A DNA stretch of 64,000 nucleotides from a virus: positions 250,815 through 314,814 of IMG/VR virus record IMGVR_UViG_3300046692_000091. One strand, 5' to 3'. The notes under the pieces are model-generated. The model was not told where the DNA came from and made no database searches. It saw only the letters and a list, made by a program, of their open reading frames with translations. Every line of letters starts with the position of its first letter. Position 1 is the first letter of the stretch. The position numbers were made by a program, and so were the translations under genes. Below are positions 31,793 through 39,733 of the stretch, one piece after another.

Positions 31793-33436
31793 CTACTGGT
31801 TGACTTTCTGGCCCGCCAAGGTAAAAAATGTCGATACGATATCAAGAGGAATCAAGTGATCGAAACGTTCATGGAACTTCTCGGCCATTGCTGATTCACA
31901 CACGGAACAGTTCCACGAAGGAATAGCAACCATGCACAGGATAGTATCGTCGATGAATTGCAGTACAGCTGCTTCGAAAGCAGAAGCGTACTTCTTATCC
32001 GACATTACGTTGGACAGGTATTCATCAATGACTTCTTCGTTCTCGGTCAAGAGCTCTTCAGTAGAATGAGCATCTTCACGTTGATAGATAGCGTCTACCC
32101 AATGAGAGTACTGTCGTGCGCCCGTGATAGAGCCCAGGCGATCGATGTAAGCATTACGGTTAGCGTCACCAGGGGCTTCGTTAAAAGCGCTGTGTGAAGC
32201 ATCTACTACGCCGTCAATCCATCGGTTGCCAGCATCCCGTCGCTCAGCAATCGAAGGTACACGGAGACGAATGCCAATATCATCAAACCATTTGATAGGC
32301 TTTCGACCCAGAGTGGTGTCTTGTGCATATTGATCCAATTCCTCTGCGCGTAATTGACGACCGAATCGAACGTGTAGTAAATCTTTCTGACGTTCTACGA
32401 GTTGTGTGATATCGAACCAGGTAAGCGAGAACATGTCCAGCTTAGCTTCTTCAACATGGGTACACTTGGATGGATCAGCGATGCAGGTATGGCGGTAGTT
32501 AAAACCACCTGGATACATAGTCGATGCCAAACCGTGGTGCAGAATCGGTTCGTCCAATGCAGACAGACGGTGTTCGATGTCACCAGGAGAAGTAGCAGCC
32601 ATGTTAGTGTGTGTTACACACTGCAGAGCCAGATCCGTGAGAGCGTTGTTATAAACAGCAATCCGGTTAGAGAAACCTTGCCCTTTGGTAGCACGACCCA
32701 AACGAACTGCAACGTTCTGCAGTCGTTGAATCATGTTGGCTACTTCTGTGTTAGTCGGAGTACGCAACCGAATCCAGATACCAGTGTGAGGCATAGGGAA
32801 TTCATGAGTGGCACCCATACCCGATTTACGGGTAAGATATGCGAGCATATCCGATTTAGCAGGTTTGTCTGACAGTTTGATCTTCGGACGGGATGGACCG
32901 ATCTTACGACCGTTGTGTTCAAAGAACTGTACCCATTCAGAACCTTCGCGATGCGTAGCACGACGCGGTGTGGTGTTCATGTCGACGTGTTCGATAGCGG
33001 ACTGGAGTGTCTCCAGCCAATCGAGGTCGCGTTGCTCTGTGGTGATCTCACCGCCTTCAATGTCCGAGAACAAGCGGTTGTGTACACGCAATACTTCTTC
33101 AAACGTTTCAGGGTTTTCACGCATGAACGAAATGATAGAAGCCATTGCTGGAATCTTTTCCGAATCAACTGGACGGTCGATACGGAAGTTTACTTTTGGT
33201 TGCTTGGGTGTGAACGGTACCAAGACCTCTTCATCACCCGGATCAACTGGATCGTCATCACCATCTGGCGATGTAACCGGAGCAGGGACTACCGGATCGG
33301 TAGCCTCTACTTCAATAACCTTTTGCTCTGGTGCTATTTCATAAACTGGAGCAGCAACAGTTTGCGCGAAGTGAACGGCTAGTTCAGCAGGGATCTCTTC
33401 GGCGAATTCTTCATCATCTTGAATATGTTGGGACAT
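31793..33436 (-). CDS. Virion protein, candidate baseplate-hub component
   Basis: 547 residues. An acidic, Pro-rich N-terminal part (about residues 1-85) precedes a globular body. Residues near 215 (FPMPHTGIWIRLRTPTNTEV) have the look of T4 gp26-type baseplate proteins, and Cys pairs occur (CIADPSKC, CSVC) that could bind zinc. The link to T4 gp26 is a weak impression and needs profile comparison. It starts five bases after the 33442-33999 gene. Confidence 0.5.
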   Translation of the reverse strand: MSQHIQDDEEFAEEIPAELAVHFAQTVAAPVYEIAPEQKVIEVEATDPVVPAPVTSPDGDDDPVDPGDEEVLVPFTPKQPKVNFRIDRPVDSEKIPAMASIISFMRENPETFEEVLRVHNRLFSDIEGGEITTEQRDLDWLETLQSAIEHVDMNTTPRRATHREGSEWVQFFEHNGRKIGPSRPKIKLSDKPAKSDMLAYLTRKSGMGATHEFPMPHTGIWIRLRTPTNTEVANMIQRLQNVAVRLGRATKGQGFSNRIAVYNNALTDLALQCVTHTNMAATSPGDIEHRLSALDEPILHHGLASTMYPGGFNYRHTCIADPSKCTHVEEAKLDMFSLTWFDITQLVERQKDLLHVRFGRQLRAEELDQYAQDTTLGRKPIKWFDDIGIRLRVPSIAERRDAGNRWIDGVVDASHSAFNEAPGDANRNAYIDRLGSITGARQYSHWVDAIYQREDAHSTEELLTENEEVIDEYLSNVMSDKKYASAFEAAVLQFIDDTILCMVAIPSWNCSVCESAMAEKFHERFDHLIPLDIVSTFFTLAGQKVNQ

Positions 33437-33441
33437 TGGTA

Positions 33442-33999
33442 TTACTCCGATGCCACCTGACCAGCTGCGAATGTTTTGTACAGGATGTCTGCGCCTACAC
33501 CGCCTGCTTCCAGGATGGACATTTGCTTCATCAGCTCAGGGCCGACTTGGGTTTCCATTTGAGTTTGAATCTTGCTATACCCCATGGTCAGTTCAGCAAC
33601 CAGGGTCTGTTCATCTTCAGTTACCGCGCCTTCTTTACCTTCGTGTCGTTTCGACAGAGCAAGCAGTACAGAGGACATGGTGGCCAGGTCTTCTTTCAGA
33701 GCGTCGAAGCCCTTTGCGAATTCCTCGTAGTATTCACCCAGTTTGGTACGAACCAGTTCTTCTTCAGCAATAACTGGCAGAACAAACAGCTGTGTGGTTT
33801 GCAGTGCTTCACTGTTCAGCAGGAACAATTGTTTCAGGATCGACCAGCCTTCAGTAGCGAGCAAAGTCTGTGCTATAAAGGATTGGGTTTCCAGAGCTTG
33901 TTCTTTAGTCATAGCGTCACCGATTTCCACGTTGAGGGTAGTACCTTCACGAGTAACGGATTGAGCAGGAACGATCACTTCGGACATTGGGAGATTCAT
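33442..33999 (-). CDS. Unknown 185-residue helical protein
   Basis: Strong site AAGGAAACAAC before ATG 33999; a second ATG five codons on is possible. Largely helical and acidic (EEELVRTKLGEYYEEFAKGF, TMSSVLLALSKR), with no membrane segment. First gene of a three-gene minus-strand unit together with the two candidate tail genes. It may be a tail chaperone or core protein; no family recognised. Confidence 0.6.
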   Translation of the reverse strand: MNLPMSEVIVPAQSVTREGTTLNVEIGDAMTKEQALETQSFIAQTLLATEGWSILKQLFLLNSEALQTTQLFVLPVIAEEELVRTKLGEYYEEFAKGFDALKEDLATMSSVLLALSKRHEGKEGAVTEDEQTLVAELTMGYSKIQTQMETQVGPELMKQMSILEAGGVGADILYKTFAAGQVASE

Positions 34000-34029
34000 G
34001 TTGTTTCCTTAGGCAAATTTGCGGATTGT

Positions 34030-34099
34030 TAACATAGTATCACCCACTCAGTATTTTACTTCCAAGGTAAAGATCAACTCATAACGCAACACTATGTTA
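34030..34099. promoter_or_regulatory. Divergent pair of TATG-type promoter motifs
   Basis: TAACATAGT (34030-34038) and ACTATGTTA (34091-34099) are reverse complements, so ACTATGTTA faces outward on both strands: towards the minus genes ending at 31302 and towards the plus gene at 34127. TATG is the motif I recall for phiKZ late (non-virion RNAP) promoters. The ATG at 34094 is part of it and probably not a start codon. Confidence 0.5.
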
Positions 34100-34126
34100 C
34101 TAAAATCAAAGGAAGAGGGCTTTTTA

Positions 34127-34987
34127 ATGCAATTCATTATAGACAGTGTACTTACACCACTGATCACAGAAGAGCGTAAGGAGACAATCCTTAGCTGTGT
34201 AGCATCACTGGAGTCACTGGACTACCAGGCAGCACTGGATGAGCTCCACCAAGTTGTAGAGATGTCAGATGGCACTGTAGATAATGCGACTATGATCGCA
34301 CGTATTGACGATGTGATCTGGAATGCTCATGAAACTATTTTCAAACAACATGAAGTACAGGTATCGATGGAGGCTTCACAAGAAGTCCGACAATCTATCG
34401 TGGAAGTGTTGTCCAGTTTCAACAAGTATGTAATCCCCGATCAACTATTAATGTTGTTCGAAGGTGGGTTCATGCCAGAAGAGATACTAGCCCATATGTG
34501 TCAACTCTTTACTTCGGTGAAGGTAGATGAAGTGTGGCCAGAGATCAAAGATGTTTCTCCTAACCTCATGCGCACAATGCGGGATGAGATTGAACGACAA
34601 GTTCGTTATCGTGGGTTAGAAGACACTGAGACTTCCCCAGTACTGCGTGTCAAGATGGTTAACGACTACATTCGTGTATGTGGTGCAGAAACATTCTCTA
34701 TGCTCTTAGACCTGTCTAATGCTGGTGTCCGTATCGGTACCCGTGAGATCGGTCCTCTTATTCAACAATCACTGGAAGCTCTGGATCGTAAAGAGCCAGA
34801 ACACGCAGCCCTGGAAATCTTTGGATTAGTATTGATGTCTAATACTCCAGTCGCAGAGATCGAAAAGAAGGTACGTGATTTGATCGGTGATTACACAGAT
34901 AACAACATGGACAATTCCCGAATGCTTGAATCTGTCAAGCCTTTGGTGAAGCTCCTTAGCGAGTACAAAGAAGATGCAAATTCGTGA
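34127..34987 (+). CDS. Unknown 286-residue protein preceding the second RNAP gene
   Basis: The ATG at 34127 has GGAAGAGGG upstream. The earlier in-frame ATG at 34094 lies in the TATG promoter motif. All-helical in appearance, with repeated hydrophobic helices and many acidic residues (EVWPEIKDVSPNLMRTMRDE). It overlaps the next gene by 14 bases, so the product may be made and packaged along with that RNAP subunit. No family recognised. Confidence 0.7.
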   Translation: MQFIIDSVLTPLITEERKETILSCVASLESLDYQAALDELHQVVEMSDGTVDNATMIARIDDVIWNAHETIFKQHEVQVSMEASQEVRQSIVEVLSSFNKYVIPDQLLMLFEGGFMPEEILAHMCQLFTSVKVDEVWPEIKDVSPNLMRTMRDEIERQVRYRGLEDTETSPVLRVKMVNDYIRVCGAETFSMLLDLSNAGVRIGTREIGPLIQQSLEALDRKEPEHAALEIFGLVLMSNTPVAEIEKKVRDLIGDYTDNNMDNSRMLESVKPLVKLLSEYKEDANS

Positions 34988-36320
34988 GTACTTCATGAAA
35001 GGTCTAGAACTAGGCCTTCATAAGAAACGACAATGGATGAACTGTTTGTTCTCAGTGGTGTACAACATCAACGAGTTCGAGCACCACTACGACTATCGAC
35101 TTTATAAGGACGAACAAGGTTTATTCTTTTTCGTTCCTGGTTCCAAAGATCAGAAGGATTATATCGAAGGTTGGAAAGAAGACGTAGCGCTGCTGCACTT
35201 CCGGGACGAGTTCATCCTACAACCCAATGAGCTAATCAACTATAAAGGGCAGGGGCCACTAAAGACCTGTTATGGTAACGTATTCGTTAACCACCTGTGT
35301 CTGATTCTACCGTTCGGTGATATCTTCGAATTCCAAGACGGGTTGTTTAACCTGGGTAAGCTGGAAGCCGAGATCCTGAAACGAATGATCGATGATCCAC
35401 CGGGTAACGAAGATCCCACTATTCGTGCCACTGACGGTAAGTTGTACGTTAGTCAGTACTTGATGTTCTCGGAACACATCCTGACTCTTCCAGCTTATTC
35501 CGACGGCTTGGTTACAGCTACGACTAAGAAGTCCCTAATGGCTTCTCCTGATCGTAACCGCGTACGCGATGCTTGGATTGCACAGAACCCTGATCGACTA
35601 ACTGACCCTGCCGCAGTAGCCGAACTCAGTAACGTACTGAAGAAGCTCGATGACGAATATCTATCCGGTGATGAATCGGAAGAGTTCTATCGTTCTAAGA
35701 AGAAGCTCGAAGGTGCACGTAAGAAAGTACATTACATGTTCGGTGCTGAATCTGCATTCTCTGATGGCACTAAAGTAGAGCTGATTGCTAAGTCGTTGGA
35801 AGAAGGCATTGACATGGATAAACTTCCGGTCATGTTTAACTCTCTACGAGCTGGTTCTTATAACCGTGGCAAACAAACAGCATTGGGTGGTGAATCGACT
35901 AAAACGATTTATCGGATGGTTGGTACTGCACGAATCGTTGAACACGACTGCAATACCCATATCGGTGTTCCTACTACGTTGTATCCATTCATTGCTAAAG
36001 ACCTTGTTGGTTATGGCATGGTTAAGGATGGGAAGACCACAGTACTTACGCCTGAGTTGATTCATCAGCTTATGTTTAAGACTGTCGATATCCGTGGCCC
36101 AATGTCTTGTAAGACTGGTCGTGATGTAGACAAAGGGATTCTCGGTAAAGGTAAGAACGTTTGCGCTGTATGTGCTGGTTCTGCTTTGGCTGAAAACCCT
36201 AACGGTATTCCTGCAGCTGCTGCTGGGGTAGGTGGACGATTCCTCTCCCTCTTTCTTGCAAAAATGCATGCCACGGTACTCCGGACCGTACAGTGGGATA
36301 TGCAAACTCGCATCACCTAA
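34974..36320 (+). CDS. Second RNAP beta'-like C-terminal part (probable virion RNAP subunit)
   Basis: 448 residues. LRAGSYNRGKQTALGG resembles the beta' bridge region, SCKTGRDVDKGILGKGKNVCAVCAG (Cys397, Cys400 and an upstream Cys) the zinc region, and VGGRFLSLFLAKMHATV the trigger region with its His. It is distinct from the beta' C part at 26269. By order it corresponds to phiKZ gp80, a subunit of the RNAP injected with the genome to transcribe early genes. ATG 34974 lies inside the upstream gene with AAAGAAG ahead; ATG 34995 is an alternative. Confidence 0.85.
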   Translation: MQIREYFMKGLELGLHKKRQWMNCLFSVVYNINEFEHHYDYRLYKDEQGLFFFVPGSKDQKDYIEGWKEDVALLHFRDEFILQPNELINYKGQGPLKTCYGNVFVNHLCLILPFGDIFEFQDGLFNLGKLEAEILKRMIDDPPGNEDPTIRATDGKLYVSQYLMFSEHILTLPAYSDGLVTATTKKSLMASPDRNRVRDAWIAQNPDRLTDPAAVAELSNVLKKLDDEYLSGDESEEFYRSKKKLEGARKKVHYMFGAESAFSDGTKVELIAKSLEEGIDMDKLPVMFNSLRAGSYNRGKQTALGGESTKTIYRMVGTARIVEHDCNTHIGVPTTLYPFIAKDLVGYGMVKDGKTTVLTPELIHQLMFKTVDIRGPMSCKTGRDVDKGILGKGKNVCAVCAGSALAENPNGIPAAAAGVGGRFLSLFLAKMHATVLRTVQWDMQTRIT

Positions 36321-36325
36321 ATAAA

Positions 36326-36343
36326 AGGGGACTTCGGTCCCCT
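36326..36343 (+). terminator. TTCG hairpin followed by ATG
   Basis: AGGGGAC/GTCCCCT closes a TTCG loop. The 3' arm runs into CTATG at 36342-36346, 30 bases before the next gene. Confidence 0.75.
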
Positions 36344-36375
36344 ATGCTCTGATCTATAATCGATGAGGCTTTACA

Positions 36376-37713
36376 ATGAGCAAGAACATCAAGCGGCAAG
36401 CATTTCAAACTCAACCACTAGTGAAACCAGCCATGCCCTTACCAGTAACAGAACATGTCGATCCAACCACTCTCCCAACTGTTGATACCAGTGCAGTTGC
36501 AGATATAATGGAACAAGCACTGCCGGAACTTACTTCCGAGGAAACCAAATATGAAACTACCGAAGCGGCGCCAGGGGGTGATGACTCACTCGCAGTGGAA
36601 CAAACCGATAGTGGAAGCAGTGAAACGCCGGCGGAGCCAGAGTTCGACTACGCTGGGTTCCGACTCTCCCATGGAATCCCTGATACTTGGACAGATGAAC
36701 ACATCGACGGATGGATCGTCGCAGGTGGAAATGTCGTAGAGCATACCGAACGTGGTAGTATCGTAGTCGACGTTACTCGTAAAGAACGCGAGATCTCTAC
36801 TTGGGGCGTTGATGAAATCCTCGATGCCTTCGAAGGTAAACTGAATGGCGTAGACGAAGGTCAATACGGTGCACTGGCAAAAGCTTATCGCCAACTGGCT
36901 CCAGTAGATGCAGCTTGGTCTGTTCGTGATCTTATCGACTTCCTCACCCAAGGTCTGGAACCATCGAAGACTACTAACGGTGCTTGGAAACAAGACGTTA
37001 CTCGTGCACGTCGCCCTGCTCAAGATTGGACTACCCAAGAACTGGTAGCCTGGGCACTCGGTGAGATCCGTGCAGTTGGTGAAGCTACGGATCAGAAGAT
37101 CGCTATCGAGATGAACAAGCGTCTGGATCTGTGTTCCCAATCGAACAAGCCAGAAGATATCATCCGTACTTACCGGAAAATGCAGAGCAATTCTGTGAAG
37201 GTCGTGGGTGTACAACCTACTGCACCTACCCCACAGGCTACGCTTCCAGAAGCAGAGCCACAAACAGAAACACCAATCCCACAAGGGCTGAATGCAATGA
37301 ATGTAGCATACCTGAAAACACAAACTGAACGTTACCTGAAAGCCTGTGCACCTAACACCCCGATTACTCCTGAGATCGGTGCTACTGAACAACGTCAACT
37401 GGACAACCTGTTCCGCTATATCCTGAAACTGGATGACCCAGCTGGATTCTGTGGAGCAATGGGTTACTTCCGTGACTTCTATGCCAAGCATCGTGATGGT
37501 TTGTTTGAACCGACCTACGCTAGTCGTTACACTGGTTCGCTCCGTACCGAAGGCGACCTGCAAGAAACACACATCAATCTGCTGGCTATTTTCCACGTCT
37601 ATACCGACTTGAACAAAGCTGCACGCAAACAGATCGATCTCCCATTCCTACTGCGTAAGTTTCCATCTGATCGTCAAGCCTGGCTGCTGGAATTCTTCCA
37701 ACGGTATTGCTAA
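36376..37713 (+). CDS. Unknown virion-type protein with three short repeats
   Basis: 445 residues, GAGG upstream. A disordered acidic N terminus (about residues 1-90) is followed by three short helical repeats with a Trp start: TWGVDEILDAFEG (about 138), AWSVRDLIDFLTQGL (about 178), DWTTQELVAWALGE (about 218). They resemble small helix-extension-helix units. A Pro/Gln-rich linker leads to a helical C-terminal domain. Function unknown; surrounded by virion genes. Confidence 0.65.
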   Translation: MSKNIKRQAFQTQPLVKPAMPLPVTEHVDPTTLPTVDTSAVADIMEQALPELTSEETKYETTEAAPGGDDSLAVEQTDSGSSETPAEPEFDYAGFRLSHGIPDTWTDEHIDGWIVAGGNVVEHTERGSIVVDVTRKEREISTWGVDEILDAFEGKLNGVDEGQYGALAKAYRQLAPVDAAWSVRDLIDFLTQGLEPSKTTNGAWKQDVTRARRPAQDWTTQELVAWALGEIRAVGEATDQKIAIEMNKRLDLCSQSNKPEDIIRTYRKMQSNSVKVVGVQPTAPTPQATLPEAEPQTETPIPQGLNAMNVAYLKTQTERYLKACAPNTPITPEIGATEQRQLDNLFRYILKLDDPAGFCGAMGYFRDFYAKHRDGLFEPTYASRYTGSLRTEGDLQETHINLLAIFHVYTDLNKAARKQIDLPFLLRKFPSDRQAWLLEFFQRYC

Positions 37714-37720
37714 CATAAGT

Positions 37721-37739
37721 GCCTGCCTTTGGGGCAGGC
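37721..37739 (+). terminator. Hairpin followed by TTATGCCG
   Basis: GCCTGCC/GGCAGGC (7 bp) with a TTTGG loop, then TTTATGCCGTT. Confidence 0.75.
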
Positions 37740-37783
37740 TTTATGCCGTTATCTTTTGTATATGAATAATAAATGAGGCAGAT

Positions 37784-39022
37784 ATGTTCGAACTTCTCTT
37801 ATCAACGATGTACCTTATCGAAGAAGAGGATGACCACACTTTACCATTTCCCGAAGGGACTCCATATAAAGGAGTGGTGCAGTCAAAGAATTTCATTAAT
37901 GGTACATCCTTAGCATCTCGATTAGATTTGATTGAAGGTATGCCTATTAATAATGACTGTGGTTGGCTTCACTTCGTTGAGGATAATGGATACAACATTT
38001 ATATCGCTAAGAAACCACTGCGATATAATGTCACATGGAATGGAATCAATGCTGCACAAACAGGTAAAGAACTTACCATTGACGGTAAGACATTCGTGGT
38101 TGAATTCATGTCTGGCATGAAAACCAATGGGTTAAGTGCTGTCCCTGCTAACGCTGGTGGTGCCTGGAACAGATACATTTACAATCTTTACGCCGGTGAG
38201 CGTGCAGCTGAATTACCTGTCTCTCGATTGAACTGGGGATCATACACCGAAACAATGTTAGGTGTTCCTCTAGAGTCTTTAGGAAGTGTTCCCAGGGCAT
38301 CCTTTAGCTTGGTTAAAGAATCTGTAGCACAGGGTGGTTATGCTACCCGTGGTGTCAGTTATGTTAACGCGAGTGTCCCTAACGTGATGGGTGTTTGGTA
38401 TGGTATTCCGACTGATCCAGGTGAGCATTACGCATGGCGTCCAATGCTGGTAGAAAAGGGAACTGTTCCCCCTGCACCAGTGACACCATTCAAAGGTGAA
38501 ATCACTCAGGCTGACTTCATCACGTTCGATGCATTGGCTACAGCGGTAGGCATCACAACGGGTAACCCACTCAATATAACAGCCCCATGGTTGAAGATTG
38601 TTGAGAACGGTAAAACGTTCTATTGGCCTAAAGCTTCTATTCGTGGCAGTGTATTACGTGAAACACTTAATGATAGTAATTTGGTAACTGGTGATACAAC
38701 AACAGTTATTGGCGGACTCACTTACAAGGTGCGTCTGATTACCGGTCGAGCTACATCAGAATCTGGTGACATCGGCGGTGAGTGGTTGGATTGGATGACT
38801 AACCTAACTAATGGAGAATGGGCATTCTATACTCCAGCAGATTTCGTTACAGGTACAGGTGGTACTGGTAACGGCGAACTTGTCTTGGTACAAGAACTGC
38901 ATGCTAATGGTAGTTGGGCAACTAACGGCTATCCTAACTTGTTAGACTCTGGTTGGTATCAAGCAGCTAACGCTACCCATGATGGTTATGGCTGGCGTCC
39001 AGTATTGGAACTCGTTCCATAA
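37784..39022 (+). CDS. Tandemly duplicated surface/tail protein (adhesin-like)
   Basis: 412 residues made of two copies of a roughly 190-residue module. Each begins with FKG/YKG then a region near LVxSKNFI/ADFI, contains a Trp-rich core, and ends with a GWRP/AWRP motif (AWRPMLVE near residue 220, GWRPVLEL at the end). Such modules occur in phage tail and host-recognition proteins. No signal peptide is visible. Gly/Asn/Thr-rich loops suit an exposed, variable protein. GAGG upstream of the ATG; followed by a bidirectional terminator. Function by analogy, not proven. Confidence 0.6.
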   Translation: MFELLLSTMYLIEEEDDHTLPFPEGTPYKGVVQSKNFINGTSLASRLDLIEGMPINNDCGWLHFVEDNGYNIYIAKKPLRYNVTWNGINAAQTGKELTIDGKTFVVEFMSGMKTNGLSAVPANAGGAWNRYIYNLYAGERAAELPVSRLNWGSYTETMLGVPLESLGSVPRASFSLVKESVAQGGYATRGVSYVNASVPNVMGVWYGIPTDPGEHYAWRPMLVEKGTVPPAPVTPFKGEITQADFITFDALATAVGITTGNPLNITAPWLKIVENGKTFYWPKASIRGSVLRETLNDSNLVTGDTTTVIGGLTYKVRLITGRATSESGDIGGEWLDWMTNLTNGEWAFYTPADFVTGTGGTGNGELVLVQELHANGSWATNGYPNLLDSGWYQAANATHDGYGWRPVLELVP

Positions 39023-39032
39023 CGGCATAAAC

Positions 39033-39052
39033 GGCTTCCCTGAGGGGAAGCC
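39033..39052. terminator. Bidirectional hairpin between convergent genes
   Basis: GGCTTCCC/GGGAAGCC with a TGAG loop, between the adhesin-like gene and the minus gene ending at 39064. CGGCATAAAC on the left, AATATG on the right. Confidence 0.8.
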
Positions 39053-39063
39053 AATATGTTGTC

Positions 39064-39366
39064 TCAGTACTTGACGTCCATTTTAAGGATGTGTTTCTTC
39101 AGTGCAGGGCAATAGATGTCAACGTAATAAATATCTACGTCTACAGTGATCTCCATGTTGCCATGTAGACACGGCGCATGAATTGTAATCGCCCCGGTAG
39201 TCTGCAGGGACATCTCACATTCCCGGTTATACAACTTATAACTGTTGTATAGTTCTTTTGCTTTCTCACGAGAGTGATAGACAACAGCACATGAACTATG
39301 TCCATCCCAACCTACATGAGAAGCAAAGTCTAACAGACCACCGAACTCTACATCAAAATCTTTCAT
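39064..39366 (-). CDS. Small unknown protein
   Basis: 100 residues from ATG 39366, overlapping the end of the upstream minus gene by 14 bases. A beta-rich protein (ITVDVDIYYVDIYCPALKKH) with four Cys. The ribosome site is weak, consistent with coupling to the upstream gene. No family recognised. Confidence 0.55.
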   Translation of the reverse strand: MKDFDVEFGGLLDFASHVGWDGHSSCAVVYHSREKAKELYNSYKLYNRECEMSLQTTGAITIHAPCLHGNMEITVDVDIYYVDIYCPALKKHILKMDVKY

Positions 39367-39733
39367 TTAGTAACTCACAAAGGGCGCGTGCTTGTGATAT
39401 ATCAGTGGAGGCAAACTTATCAGACAACGTGTAGTCCATTAATGCGCAAGCTTCTGAGAGCTCACGCATGAGGTCCGGATTAAGATCCGCCCAGATGGTC
39501 CATAGCTTCTTGTATTCGCCCCATGTGTCAATAGACTTGTCCACAGGGGGCTTTCCTTTACCTAGCTTCCAATCACTGGAGCCAGGGGCTATTCCTTTCA
39601 CGTCACATTGATAATGTGCTTCGATGGTGCGTCCATCTGGCATAAGAGCGAACATCGCAGAGTACCGCTTATCTCCTTGCGATGAACACTCATACCCATC
39701 ATACCGCTTCCACTGATACAGTCTTCTTTTCAA
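39353..39733 (-). CDS. Conserved phage hypothetical protein (YECSSxGDKR family)
   Basis: About 126 residues with YDGYECSSQGDKRYSAMF, MPDGRTIEAHYQCDVKG and DWKLGKGKPP, a pattern I recall from hypothetical proteins of many phages. The conserved block starts upstream of the first ATG (39655), so a TTG at 39733, inside the polymerase gene, is chosen; no ribosome site is seen there and the start is uncertain. It overlaps the polymerase gene by 35 bases and probably depends on its translation. Confidence 0.55.
   Translation of the reverse strand: MKRRLYQWKRYDGYECSSQGDKRYSAMFALMPDGRTIEAHYQCDVKGIAPGSSDWKLGKGKPPVDKSIDTWGEYKKLWTIWADLNPDLMRELSEACALMDYTLSDKFASTDISQARALCELLNERF

Noticed and set aside
34094-34126. 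ATG 34094 as start of the 34127 gene
   Set aside because: It is part of the ACTATGTTA promoter-like motif and lacks a ribosome site, while 34127 has GGAAGAGGG.
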